NCBI GenBank assembly: GCA_010093605.1
Contig: MU004181.1
Span: forward strand, 124,001-188,000
From: Lophium mytilinum
Taxonomy: Eukaryota > Ascomycota > Dothideomycetes > Mytilinidiales > Mytilinidiaceae
Reading direction: 5' to 3'
DNA: 64,000 bases
A program made the position numbers and the translations under genes. Of the stretch, positions 10,960 through 22,500 are shown piece by piece. Each line of letters begins with the position of its first letter. The stretch's first letter is position 1. A model generated the notes under the pieces. The model did not search any database and had not been told where the DNA came from. It saw only the letters and a program-made list of their open reading frames with translations.

Positions 10960-12357
10960 ATGGCTAGCTCACCAGCCGCTACGGACATGCTTCTCCACGA
11001 GATAGCTGCTCCTAGCACCAATCCAGCCACCATTTCGGACAACGCGAAGGCGCCGACTGAGACCCCCGCAGATAGTCCATCTTGTCAAGCTGTAGCGACG
11101 TTCGACACTGCCAAGAAGCCATCGAAAGGACGCCTTATCGATCTCCTCGATCCCGATAGATACATTCCTATGCTCGACAAGATCACCGAATACCTCGACC
11201 CGGCAGACTTAGTGAATCTGCGCCGCGTGTCTCGAAAGCTGGGCGAAGTGTACACGAAAGTGCAGCAAACGCAATGGAATATCAATACAGCTTTGAAGAA
11301 GTTCGTCAGGGATCCTGTAGAGTTCCGAAACAAGCTGGGAGAGGTATCTGGTATCATATCGGGTATGTTCGCGCTGGATTTTCTGGATCGACGTGCAACT
11401 GGTGATCGACTGGACATTTTCGTCCGCGATGTCAATCAAGAGGTCGTCGTCGATTGGTTTCTTCACAACGAGGACTATGTGTACGCAGACACTCTGGATA
11501 AGGACGGTGTTTGGCAGGACTATCACGCAAGTTCCTTTGTGGAGGAAAGACGTCCAGAATGGGAGAATCGGGATGGGATTCGCGAGGAATACATTCTTTT
11601 CCGCTTGACTCGTCTTGAGGCTACAAAACTCAGGGTGTACGTCCATGCCTCGCTCGATATACCACGTTCCTGCTTTCTTGCAACCAACGGCACCCAACAC
11701 TCTCTCGCCCTTGCAAACTTCATCACGGCGACGAAGGTGTATTCCCCCTTTGCGCGGGGCACATTCCTCGAATATCGCTCCTACACGCACGGTGTTGTAG
11801 GTGAAGATGCCGCATATGCCTTGAATGCCGTTGCATCGACTGGTAGAAAGACAGTTGGCATCCGCCTACAGGACTCGAGGATGAAAACGACCCTTCGCAA
11901 GTTCGCCGACGGCGAAACGTGGAGCATGATCCTCGACTCAACCGGCGTCCGAGCGCCAGAAACCCCTGACTACGTTGTCGACGCTACTGCCTTCCTGGTT
12001 GGTGCAAGTCATATGCTTATGTGGTTCTATGAAACAACCACGACCGAGATCTGTCACGTGGGTACTAATTACGTATGGCTGTATCCGTATCCAGATCAGA
12101 TCGTCCCCCATCTGGACACAGCGGTTGCATTGGAACTCTATAAAACCCCGAGGGAGAGTTTCGCGCATTGGGTGGATATACGCCCTACTCTTGCTCAGCT
12201 TGTCGAGCAGAGACATCATCGTAACCATCATTCTTTCCCGCATAAGACGTTTTATGATGATATGATGCCGCAATGGATCAAAGAGATAGAAGACGACATG
12301 GCGGCAGAAGAGAATGGGAGTCAAGATTACCCGAGGAAGCGCCCGAGGCTTCATTGA
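10960..12357 (+). CDS. Family A F-box/NTase-like protein, longest copy
   Basis: Encodes 465 aa. The frame opens at a TTG at 10738, but ATG 10960 has the context CACCATGG and is preferred. A long Ala/Thr/Pro-rich N-terminus (residues 1-48) precedes GRLIDLLDPDRYIP; then LDPADLVNLRRVSRKLGEVY; QTQWNINTALKKFV; FRNKLGEVSGIISGMFALDF; TGDRLDIFV; ALANFITATKVYSPFARGTF; FADGETWSMILDSTGV; FYDDMMPQWI. The C-terminus is extended and ends in a basic run (PRKRPR), a possible nuclear localisation signal that the other copies lack. The NTase-like catalytic residues are absent. Closest sibling is the frameshifted copy at 13454. Confidence 0.85.
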   Translation: MASSPAATDMLLHEIAAPSTNPATISDNAKAPTETPADSPSCQAVATFDTAKKPSKGRLIDLLDPDRYIPMLDKITEYLDPADLVNLRRVSRKLGEVYTKVQQTQWNINTALKKFVRDPVEFRNKLGEVSGIISGMFALDFLDRRATGDRLDIFVRDVNQEVVVDWFLHNEDYVYADTLDKDGVWQDYHASSFVEERRPEWENRDGIREEYILFRLTRLEATKLRVYVHASLDIPRSCFLATNGTQHSLALANFITATKVYSPFARGTFLEYRSYTHGVVGEDAAYALNAVASTGRKTVGIRLQDSRMKTTLRKFADGETWSMILDSTGVRAPETPDYVVDATAFLVGASHMLMWFYETTTTEICHVGTNYVWLYPYPDQIVPHLDTAVALELYKTPRESFAHWVDIRPTLAQLVEQRHHRNHHSFPHKTFYDDMMPQWIKEIEDDMAAEENGSQDYPRKRPRLH

Positions 12358-13453
12358 AAGCCAAACTTCTAGGACCGTGATTACCTCGTGTTTATGTTGA
12401 GCAAAGGTGGACAGAGCATCCGAGGGTTACGATTGTTGGCATGTCGGGCCTCTCATCTGATCATGGCGAGCTATCGACGGTGTTCTTAGAATTAGTGTTT
12501 GGGCTATCTGACGGTGCAGACATTGGGGTGGGACAACGTTGGATGTGCAGCCATCAGCTCATCACTATACGATCACTCTATGAACAATCAGATCACTATT
12601 CAAACATCTGGAAAAGTCAACTTTGTTTTCATACGAAAGAGTAAGGTTGAGAACCCTGTCATCTTCTCATGTGATATCATGAGATTCTTCTGCAATTCTA
12701 TCAATAACTCAGCTTCATCTCTCTCCCAGCTGGATCGCTTTAAAAAGTGTGCATCTCACAGATAATGGGCCCGAACGTCGCAAGGAGAGCTTTCGATTTG
12801 GTTACCATTGCATCTCATAGTGGCTTGTGTTTTACAAAAACGATTGCTTCCAGCTAGGGCTTGCTCTAAGCTTGTACCAAGATCGCAGATATAAATAGAA
12901 GCCCGTTATCTTGATCACTAACCTGTTCTTTCCCTGAGTTGAGGTTCTTGCTTCTACTCCAGGCGTGCCCATTCATGCGCGGTTCATACCCTCCCTAGGC
13001 TCGAGCAATTATAGATTGGGCAGTATGTAGTTCTGCCTTTAGTTGTTTGAACCGTGCTCTAACAATTCTCTTAGCGATACTATGTATATACAGGGCCCTG
13101 AAATGCTCCAGCTCTCTTACTGCTAGAGGTCTTCGTAGACGGCACGTGCCCGAGTACCACATGACTTTCACCGAGTCCGTCACGTCAGGTCGCCCATGCC
13201 TGAGGCACATTCACCATCCATCGCGAGCAGCATCAACTTTGGCACATGAGCTCTATTTATTCCTTCGGGATTTTCGTGTAGGGATGCAAGCTCTATCTCA
13301 CACCCACCGCACACCCACACCACACTTTGTCCACGTCCGAACAACCGGCATGAGCAACAGTTTCGTACTTATCCACTGCTACCTCATTCCAACACCAGCC
13401 CCAGTTTCTCAACCTCTCCTTTTCCTAACGTGCGGCTAGCTACTTCCAATACA
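12358..13453. other. Intergenic spacer
   Basis: No supported gene. Short frames at 12441-12765 and 13047-13439 have no recognisable motif. A polypyrimidine-rich stretch precedes the ATG at 13454. Confidence 0.5.
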
Positions 13454-14751
13454 ATGGCTACCTCTATCTTGGAGATGATTGCGTCCCTACGCAGTCTTGC
13501 TATCTTTGGCAACAATGTTGATGCACTTCAGGTCCCGGACACCGACGCTCCAGGTCAGCCCACCGTCGACAGCGATCGGCAAGAGATGCCAAAGGGGCGC
13601 TTAATCGACTTCCTCGAGCAACCACACCGCTTTGTGCCCGGTTTCGATACTATCACAGGCTACCTAGAGCCAGCAGATATAGTCAACCTGCGACGTGTTT
13701 CACACAAGCTAGGAGAAGTCTACACGAAGGTCAGAAGACGCAATGGAATATAAACTCATCATTGAGAAAATTCTTCCAAAATCCCGTCAACTTCCGCAAC
13801 AAGCTGGGCGAAGCTGCAGCTATCATATCTGGCAATTTTGTCCTGGACTTCCTAGATCGACGTGCAACGGGTGATCGAATGGACATATTCTTCCATTCCT
13901 ACGATTGGGAGCCCCTAAATGAGTGCTTGGTACAGGAGGGCTATGTGGACACGGATGTACCTTGGAGCAACGATCCCAGAAGCCAATTCGTCGATCCAAA
14001 CGAGGACGAGTTTGGTGACCTCTACTGGCACAAGCTGTTCACGCGCTCTCGGCCTAACGCAGAGCCACTTCAAGTCCACCTCCACGGCGCCAACGGAACG
14101 CCCCTCGCTTGCCTTCTCAGCGCGACAGGCAATCAGCATTCTACGGCTTTTTCAAATTTCATTACGGCGACCACTGTCTACTCCCCCTTCGCCCGCGAAA
14201 CCTTCCTGGACTACCGATCTTATCAACATGGTAAGACACGCCGTGAACAGTGCGGCCACACCCTCAATGCGATCGCTTCCACCGGGCGAAAGACTCTTCA
14301 GCACCGGCTGACAGCTGACAAAAACCGTGTCAAGCACCGAAAGTTCACGGATGGTGAAACCTGGCGCATGGTGCTCCAGAATGAAGGGATCAAAACTCCT
14401 ACTACACCTGACTACGTCATGGATGCCACCACGTTCAAGATAGAAGCGTCGTGGAATTGCGGCTTTTCCACCGTCACTCAGGATGCCGGTCATCCGGTAC
14501 TCGAGCACGCTTGGGTATCGTCGCATTGGGATCATCTTAAACCAATTCTTCAGGGATTACTGGAGATCGAGTTTTACAAGACGCCGCGGAAGAAGTGGGG
14601 TTCGACCTTGGACGCGACACTTACTCGAGATGAAATCTTGGCTACGATCGATCGTGATGATGTGGATGCACTGCCATTTCACGTCAGCACTTTCTATGAT
14701 GATATGATGCTGGAGTGGATTCGGCATGTAGAAGAAGAGGGGCACTTCTAA
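13454..14751 (+). pseudogene. Family A copy with one single-base frameshift
   Basis: ATG 13454 (CAATGG) opens a frame encoding GRLIDFLEQPHRFVP, LEPADIVNLRRVSHKLGEVY and TKV, then shifts at about 13731-13733, where the sibling at 10960 has GTGCAG and this copy has GTCAG (one base missing). The first frame stops at 13751. The rest of the family (QWNINSSLRKFF, IISGNFVLDF, TGDRMDIFF, NFITATTVYSPFARETF, FTDGETWRMVL, FYDDMMLEWI) is open for about 330 codons in the next frame, to 14751. No intron of fungal size would restore it. So clean a break means very recent inactivation or an assembly error. Confidence 0.8.
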
Positions 14752-15691
14752 GAGGGTCGTCAAGACTCACTGATAGACGTCGGGTATTTGAATGTGGCAA
14801 ACCCTTTTGCGTTGAGAACATCAAAGGGACTGAGTGCTAAGTTTGGGATTGGTGACAAGGGGCTTGGGGAATAGACCAACTTACGGTCGTCTTTTCACTC
14901 TTGTCGGCGCTTTTCATTACATGCATCGCCCTAAGGCTAGCCATTAATGAATAGGAAGAAACTGGTACCTATCCTACGTTTCGAAACATCCCTATGATCT
15001 CGGTTGTGAGATACGTAATTGATTTAAGCAGTGTAACTTTTTCCTCTTGAATTTAATAAATTTGGATGAAGAAATCTCCTTTGATCTTTGGAAATGTGGT
15101 CGACATCCTCATGGTTTATTCATTTCTTCATCTTCTAAAACCCGGTTTGATTCACTATCGTCGAGCCTAGCACCTTACGTATCGTCTTCCCCTAAACATT
15201 TGTTCTTCCCCTCTATCAGCTAACTTTCTTTCTCATCATTACAACAACTTTTTGCCCCACATCGTACAGTACTGGGACGAAACTCTAGGCATCGTGATAT
15301 AGGACTCTCCGCCTTCTAATCTTGATCCCTCGATACCACCATGGAGCGGAGCCTAGCCAGCCGTTGGTTAGCAAGTCAAGAGGCAGCTGACTTTCCACTG
15401 CACCCACCTTCTTGTCCCAATTGGAGGAGGAAACCCTCATCGCTTCAACTCTAGCAGTAGTTTGGGATCGCCTAAACTCAGAATGTATCTCGAACGCGGT
15501 GAATGTTTATGATAAGGCATCGATATTGGGCGGTGTCGATGTAGGCGTTTCCTCCGCCGTAGACGATGCCGATATGAAAACGCCGAGACGATAACGGTGA
15601 CGGCGTGAATAGAGGTGAAGGGATTCGAAGATCCTCCGACCACTACTCCAGGGTGAATGAAAAAGATCAAGACAGACGTAATGATGTGCAT
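14752..15691. other. Intergenic, no supported gene
   Basis: About 0.9 kb downstream of the family A array. Short frames at 15412-15691 lack motifs. Confidence 0.5.
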
Positions 15692-16030
15692 TCAGCTCCC
15701 GAGGGATTCACCGGGACGATTGATGACGCTCCCAGTCTTCTCGGACGCCTGTTCACTACCCCCGGCTCGAGACTTTAGGATAGCCACTAAGACGGATACT
15801 TCTCTGCGGGTGGCGTACCTCCCTCTGGTCAAGCGGGCCTGTATTATTTTCTGGGTGTCTCTGGGCTCGCATCTGAGTTCCTCTGCTACATCCTCCGTGG
15901 CAGTTTCCTTCCTCGAGCTCAGGAGGCCTATATCAATGGTCTTTGGGACCTCGTGTGCACCAAGGGGATGGCATCGATCGGCGTCTTTCCAAAAAAGGAC
16001 AATGAACGATCCTGTATCCAAAACTCCAGG
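15692..16030 (-). pseudogene. Coding-like fragment, unknown
   Basis: A minus-strand open frame of about 112 codons has balanced composition: FIVLFWKDADRCHPLGAHEV early, then RKETATEDVAEELR and TRREVSVLVAILKSRAGG. It has no ATG; the open frame begins after a TGA and its first available start is TTG. It may be one exon of a split gene or a decayed remnant. I do not recognise the family. Confidence 0.3.
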
Positions 16031-18013
16031 CTCTCAAATTTTCAACCTCCAGCTTATCCTCATTAACGGTGTTAAAATGTTGATATGACAACTCCATTAT
16101 TCAAGGCTGCTATTGCAAACATACCTTACTTCATCCAAAATCAGCGCACATAACGAGTCTGCCCCAAACCGGAGTGTCTTCGGAACGCGCTTCTGCTTCG
16201 TCAAAGCCTAGATACGCAGAGGCGGTTTTCATTCACTACAACTCAGCAAATAAGTTGCCGTACACCAGATTGCCTCATAGATCCGCTTCCCACATGATGG
16301 TTCTCCAGGAGCATGGCCCTGTGTCCTCTAGAACGGATTTGGGTCAAAATCTTTCAGCGCTGTGCTATTGTGGTATTGGCTGATGTCGGACGGGTAGTTT
16401 CCGAACTTGGCTGTCTCTAAAAGGAGAGCACGTCAGCATTGGCTAAGAGATCTAAAGAACCACGATTTAAATCTTTAAAGCGCATTTAGAATACCGGCAC
16501 TGTCGGTCGCGGTGACGCTCATTGGGGTGGATCTGGAGGCGACTGGCGCCAGTATTTGACCTCTCAACATATGGTAAGACAGCTTGGGGTTGGCAAAAGG
16601 CTAGCTGAGACTCATATCCTCCCCTACCTCGTAAACATGTTGTGAGGAAGAAGGAAAGGCCAACGATCCGTAGCATAGAGACTCGATGCATGGCAGAGTG
16701 CAAAGGAGTAAAGAGCAGACCCAAACGATTCCAAGATTTAGTATACAATGTACCCTCATTGCGGAAAGAGATGAACTCGTCCTCGAGCTAACTCGTTTCA
16801 CCTAACATCTTATCAGCTCCAAACTCCTCATCCAGCTCTCCGATCCTTTCCAAATTTCCAATCCTCTTCCAGCTCTGTAACCCTCCTCAAACAAAATACC
16901 ACTCGAGCCCCGATATCGACTACCTCGGTAGTCCCACGAACGAAGATACCCGTAGGTACTTGATCAACGCCGGGATACTACCTTTGCCATCGCTGCATGC
17001 TCAGCTTCCTCACACTAACCAAGGCATGAACATCGCCGTCACTATCACTGGATAGCGAAAGCAGTAGAAGAACCAAACCCCAGGACATGCGCCAACCACG
17101 GCGACCCACATCTCGTTCAAGATGAAGCGCCCCTCCACAATTGTGCCATGTCACATCTTCCTCTGATCCGAGATGCTTCTGTCGATGAAGATCGAACTCA
17201 GGATTCCAAGGGCGTCGCTGTTGCATTCTGGCATGGTAATCATGATGTCGTACCGATGCGATGGCTCTATTTTGATGTTGTAGCTTGTTTGCTGGGACGG
17301 ATATAAGGGATGGTCATTTGGTGGAGGAATTGAGTGGCACCGGTCTCTTCGTACGGCTTGCTGGTTCCTAAATTGGAGATCTCGGCCTAGTCACCTCGTA
17401 TCGGTCGTCGTGCTTGAGTGGTGAGGGGTTGTCGGCTTGATCGACTGCGCCGGGGGTAGCAGGGTGAGAAAAGAGGTAGGCAGCGTAGAACGTAGTCCTC
17501 CTTGTCGTCGCTGAGCAGGTCAAGGTGTCGCAACTGAGTAAGGTCCTTGTACAGCTGGGAGAGGTCTTTGAAGCATCACTAAGTGAGAATTTGGAGCACA
17601 GTTAGGTGAGGTTTCTATCCAGCTCGTGGACGGATGTGACCTTCTTCTCGCTCTAAAAGAAGACTATGGAGTTTGGGTGCAGGGTGTGGATACAGAAGCG
17701 ACCGATGTTAACCTTAGACCTCATGTGGCACTAGAAACGTCAGCCGATATAACGTAAACATCCCCAAGAACTTGCACAGGATCGATTCAGATATGGTGAA
17801 GGTACTTGCAGGTAGTTGTGTTGATAGGCAGGTCAAGTATTAATTGGTTGATGGGTCAGTGGGGAAGCTAGCTACACAGAAAGGACAGATACACGGTATT
17901 GCGCTAAGTAAAACCAGTAGCCAGGAGCTGATCCTTCTTGCACTTCTCTTCACTCCCTTCAATGAGTTCGCTCTTCTAGTCGGGTCCTCTCTCTAAGCTG
18001 GTTAGTGTCTACG
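16031..18013. other. Gene-poor stretch
   Basis: No supported gene. Minus-strand frames around 16790-17240 contain coding-like pieces (RRVTELEEDWKFGKDRR, HNCGGALHLERDVGRRGW) but in several frames with stops, so at most a decayed gene. Confidence 0.4.
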
Positions 18014-18610
18014 TTAAAAGAGTGATGGATATACGTACGCTTCGAACCTATTTCCATTGTATTTGGTTTTTAGGACAGCGCAGCGGCTGGTCATACGAAC
18101 TTCGATACGATTTGCTGGTGTTGACTGGCGGGTAGCACCGGCGGCGGGCGGGTCTCCGGCTCGATAAGCTGATGATTGGAAGGTCGAAGATGCGAAAGGG
18201 TTCCCCTTGGAACATGTCGTCAGATTCTGAATCGTTATCCTTGTGATGCGTCTGAGTGGGCCCCTGCCGGAAGATAAGACGGCGGCATGGTGGGAGAGGG
18301 GCACGTTCTGCAGGGCCCATAGAAGAACGCCCTTGATGAACGCGTCGACGGCGGACTTCATGACCGGGCGGAGGGTGAGCTGAAGCGCCACGGGCATGTT
18401 TCCACTAGGATTCTGTCCACGAAGACATCCACGGATTCCACGTCTTGGGCTACGAGGTCCACGGACATCGTCTGTGGTGGTCAACGACGCGACGACGAAC
18501 CTAAGAACCTTCCCGGGACCGACAGAATACAAGGAACGAACACCGAATCGGCCTTTTATCCATTTCCGGTCTTCGAGGTGCTCTCGCTTAGTCCAGGTCT
18601 TTGGAAACAC
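18014..18610 (-). CDS. Uncertain 198-aa open frame
   Basis: Longest open frame in its area. No recognised domain; a basic, Ser/Arg-rich composition in the N-terminal half. A competing frame at 18048-18320 encodes an acidic run (DNDSESDDMFQGEP). Both may be remnants. Just upstream at 18622-18828 is a short frame with one hydrophobic segment (WTCMCLVLTGLLIAYLVYA). Treat as hypothetical. Confidence 0.2.
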   Translation of the reverse strand: MFPKTWTKREHLEDRKWIKGRFGVRSLYSVGPGKVLRFVVASLTTTDDVRGPRSPRRGIRGCLRGQNPSGNMPVALQLTLRPVMKSAVDAFIKGVLLWALQNVPLSHHAAVLSSGRGPLRRITRITIQNLTTCSKGNPFASSTFQSSAYRAGDPPAAGATRQSTPANRIEVRMTSRCAVLKTKYNGNRFEAYVYPSLF

Positions 18611-19103
18611 CGGCTGATATCCTACACGGTTGTCAGTATCGATGTATGCTCATGGAGCCAGGAAGTTGCGTACACTAGGTAGGCGATCAGAAGGCCTGTG
18701 AGAACAAGGCACATGCAAGTCCAGATGACCAAACACATCTGCGGATGGTTGACGCAGATGCGGCCGGGTCTAGTGGCTCTCAGGGAGGCTCTCGCGACCA
18801 ACAGGGCTTGACGCTGGCTCTCCAGCATCTTGGCTGTCGCGACGTTGAAGAAGGCGGGTGCCAGGGTGGGCGATGCGTTGAAGACAGCACACCGTGTCGT
18901 GCGCTGGGAGCCTCGTCAACAGACGCATCCTTGTTGTGCTGGTCGTATCTGAGCGAAGTTAGCAACAGATATCGACAAGGCTCACACAGGGAGTGCGGGT
19001 GCCCTCGCAAGAGGGTGCCTTGCTTCGATGTCGGCGAGCAGTGGAGGAGCTTTCGCGACTTACGGGAGATGACTTGCTCTCGAGAAACAGAATACAGATA
19101 ACT

Positions 19104-19319
19104 GACCGCAATAGAGGAGGCAACCAGGCACGCTCCCCCCATGATGGGTCTGAGTGGGCCGGACATCGAGGCGACGTAGACGAAGGAGCCTCCGTTCTTG
19201 TTGTCGATCATAGCACGGGCAACCTCACGGCTGATCTTGAAGGCACCGTTGAGGTTGATGTCGATCGTCTTCTCCCACATATCGTCTTCGTAGGTCTCGG
19301 CGGGGACGAGGCGCACCTC
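19104..19319 (-). pseudogene. Short-chain dehydrogenase fragment
   Basis: The translated segment AETYEDDMWEKTIDINLNGA with FKISREVARAMI and GSFVYVASMSG matches the central part of short-chain dehydrogenase/reductases (the helix carrying INLNGAF, then the beta strand ending in the catalytic-Ser region, SMSG). It most resembles the sugar-alcohol dehydrogenase-like branch. The N-terminal TGxxxGIG nucleotide-binding motif and the YxxxK motif are not found nearby; the sequence after SMSG departs into unrelated codons. It is a fragment, not a working enzyme. Confidence 0.55.
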
Positions 19320-19519
19320 GCCCCGAAAAGTAGAACAAAGATAACACACTTCTTTAGAGGAGTTGACCGGCTTTGATGTTTTCGTGTCGGGGGTGATGCG
19401 GAAGAAAAGCAGGGCGGGCCGCAGGCGAATTTGTGGGCGGTGGGTCTTGGCAGTCCCGTGACCGATCCTCGCTGTGCTTGTTGGGGCTAGGATCACCTGC
19501 ACATTCAACAATCAACACC

Positions 19520-22500
19520 CATCACCCCGCCTCTTACGAGCGACTGGGAATGGTTTCGAGATTCGGGGAACAATCTGGGATTTTAACAGTCATGTCAAGC
19601 ACACAGAACTAAAGTGCGGATCACTTGTATACCAAAGCTAAAAATGCGATTCAGTCTCCATGTGCTACCTATATCCAAAGCCCAGGAGGCACCGAAAGAT
19701 TTCCTATAGATACCAAGCGCAAAAGTTTGTGTAGAGAGATGCCAGAACACGTACCGTCCAAATCAATCCGCTGACTAGTGTCACAGCCTAGCGACCGAAA
19801 CGCCAAATGCTGGTACGGTACCCGCAGGAATCCAGCGAGGAGACATGACAGTACACACTGGTATATTATGTCTAGTCCCGCTCTCCCACTTTACTCTCGC
19901 CCGGCCATCAAACATCACGATTACCATACTGCTGGCGAATTGAAACGGCCCCCAATGCTTTAACGACCGAGCGTAGATTGAGAGAACATCTAGCTTCTCG
20001 AGAGCAATGCAGAATGTTGGAGTAGGTTGAGACTGTGTTTCGCAGCTTGCTGGCTTTGTGGAATGAATTGCAGATTATCAGGATGGAGCGTGTAATTAGA
20101 CCTACCCACTCCTCTTCTCGAGCGCACCTGGTTCACGGCGAAAGGGACATGCTAGTTTCGCCCGAGTAGATTTCAAACACTCCTATGCCCAAGCGAATCT
20201 ACTTGGAAGCGACCCCAAAGGTTCTCGAGTGCGCGCACATGCCGTGCTAGAGGGGTCGCGCTGGGAACAGATCCGTAGCCTTCAACGAGGACTTATAGAC
20301 TTGGCGGACGGGCATGTGCAGGTAACTTCAAACGATACCTTTAGGTCGCGGCGTGCCTCGCTTTTTGGCTGCATCGTAATACGACCCTTGCGGCGTTCGG
20401 GTTCTGCTGGTGGCGGCATGCCGTTACCGGAGCTTTCGAATGCTAGCATTGACATCGGAGCAATTCACAAAGAATGCATGGCGGCAATGAGAGTAGATGG
20501 CGATAACATAGCACACGTGCTCAACTGCTAGTGCTCCGTGTGCTTGCGTGCATTGCCAGTAAAGCGCTGGGATGCTGAGATAAGTTTGATTCCCGCACTA
20601 AAGATGGCAAGCGACGTCCGGTAGATCGCTATCTCCCTCTCGTGAAACTAGATGACTATCGAAGGGGCAGATCTGGCGAAGGCGTGGGCAGTTTGTACGG
20701 CTAGGAAGCATCCACTGTGAGGTCCGTAACTAGATATTAGTGTCCTAGTCGCTCGCAGAACACAATCCTTACATCCGCTTTTGAACGTGAGACTGCAAAT
20801 CTTTGACCCTTTTCGATCTGAATGAGTCCGCTCGAGAGACCGCTCTAATGCATATTTCATATCTCGGTGTCGACCCTTTCATGTGAACGGCACCGCCAGC
20901 TAGCTCATTTGGAAAGCGCTCCGCGCGCTAGGGACTGTCGAATGGAGTTGGGGTAAACTTGCCTTCTTCTTGAACAGCCTGAGAGTGGTTTGCCCCCGGC
21001 GATACCCCCAACCCTAAGTGGTGGAATAGAAATACCAGTAACAGTAGTACATCATCTTCAGGGCGACTCGTGTTAGTCGTCCTCGTAATCAATCGAGTCT
21101 GATGCGTTGGTAGCGCCCAAATGTCCGTCATCCCGGTAGCCAGCACGTGACGGTAGCAAAGTCTAGCCATCGAATTTTCAGGCTGCTTCCAACAATCTTG
21201 TAGACGGCCACTTCACTAAGGTAGACGGCAGCTCTTCCCTACCTACTTTATGCAAGCCTTCACCTTGAAATCTTGTGCGACTCAGCACTATCGTGATCTC
21301 AAGGCGGCGTTGCGATAGCGCTACTCTGGCAGGGAAGGGCAAAGCGGTAGCTGGATAGGAGTGCCGGAGTTTGGGGTGAAACCGGCTTTTCAGGTAATCT
21401 TCACCCAGATGTTGACGTGTACGGGAAACTAGAAGTGAAGCAGACAGCGAAAAAGTGACAGATGGAGATGACCTGCTCTATGGAGATCCTTGGATTCAAA
21501 TCTGTTCAAGAATCGTTAGCTTTATTATGAATTGGCGCAGGTCACCACAGATTGAGCACAAGGGCTGAGAGGCGCCATCAACATGCGACGAAACGCATAC
21601 CTGAGATCTTCAACTGGGCTCAGACTCTGATAACTACATTGTGGCGTCCCAACCCTGGACTACAGCCGGGACATCTATAAGACTCCAGGAATAGAATAAA
21701 AGTCTGCAAGTGACTGATAGAGGTGCTTTCTACGTGCAAATTTGGGCCGTCGCTTAGCCAATGGAAGTGGCCAAGGCAACTGCATGCACAGTCGACGATA
21801 TCACCTCAACGTGCCCAATGTATTATCTGCTCGTTTTATCCCAGTCCCGGGAGGCGAAAAGGCTTCATGGTGGCTCTTTGCAAAGGCTTCGGGGATAATT
21901 TAGCGCTTTCCACTCATAAGTAAAGAAGTTCTGGGGCAAAGTAGTTGCTTAGCCGAAGACGCTCCACAATAGTCTAAGAGTCCAGTAATCTGCTGTCTAG
22001 TTACCTCAGGCAGTCTTGCTTGCCGAAATATTGTTGTTCTGTAAGATTCGAGGTTGTGACTTTGCTAAGGCTGGGAAGCGCCGACATATATGGAGTAGTT
22101 TGAGGGCGTCCTAATAAAGGTGAGGCTGACATATTCTTTGACGAGAGGCCAATTGCGAGAGTAGGCAATGGTACAGCACTAAATGTAGCATCTCGGCGAG
22201 TCAAGCCGTTAGGACGCTTCCAAAGTATCATATTTCCCGTCTGAACTTTCCACCAGTCTCACCCTCAGTCCCGCCTTTCAAAATTAAGATTGTGATATCG
22301 GGAGAGCGCTGTTCTTTGCTTGCCAACGTGTTCTTTGTATAACACCCAGCGCGCTTTAATATGTGGGGCCTGCTGTTCAGCGATGGCTTAAGGGAAAAAG
22401 TCTTGAAAATCAGAGACTTGCTCTTGCGTGGGTGCCGAATAGGACTTTAACGGATGAGTGCAGGGCCGGGGAGAGCTATGCGAACAAATCCGTGGCACAT

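Noticed and set aside
7160-12357. Longer family A proteins starting at 7160 and 10738
   Set aside because: Those frames begin at GTG and TTG. The inner ATGs at 7220 and 10960 have CACCATGG contexts and align with the family N-termini.
20885-20950. tRNA gene
   Set aside because: A good box A string (TAGCTCATTTGG) is present, but no box B, T-arm or acceptor pairing follows.
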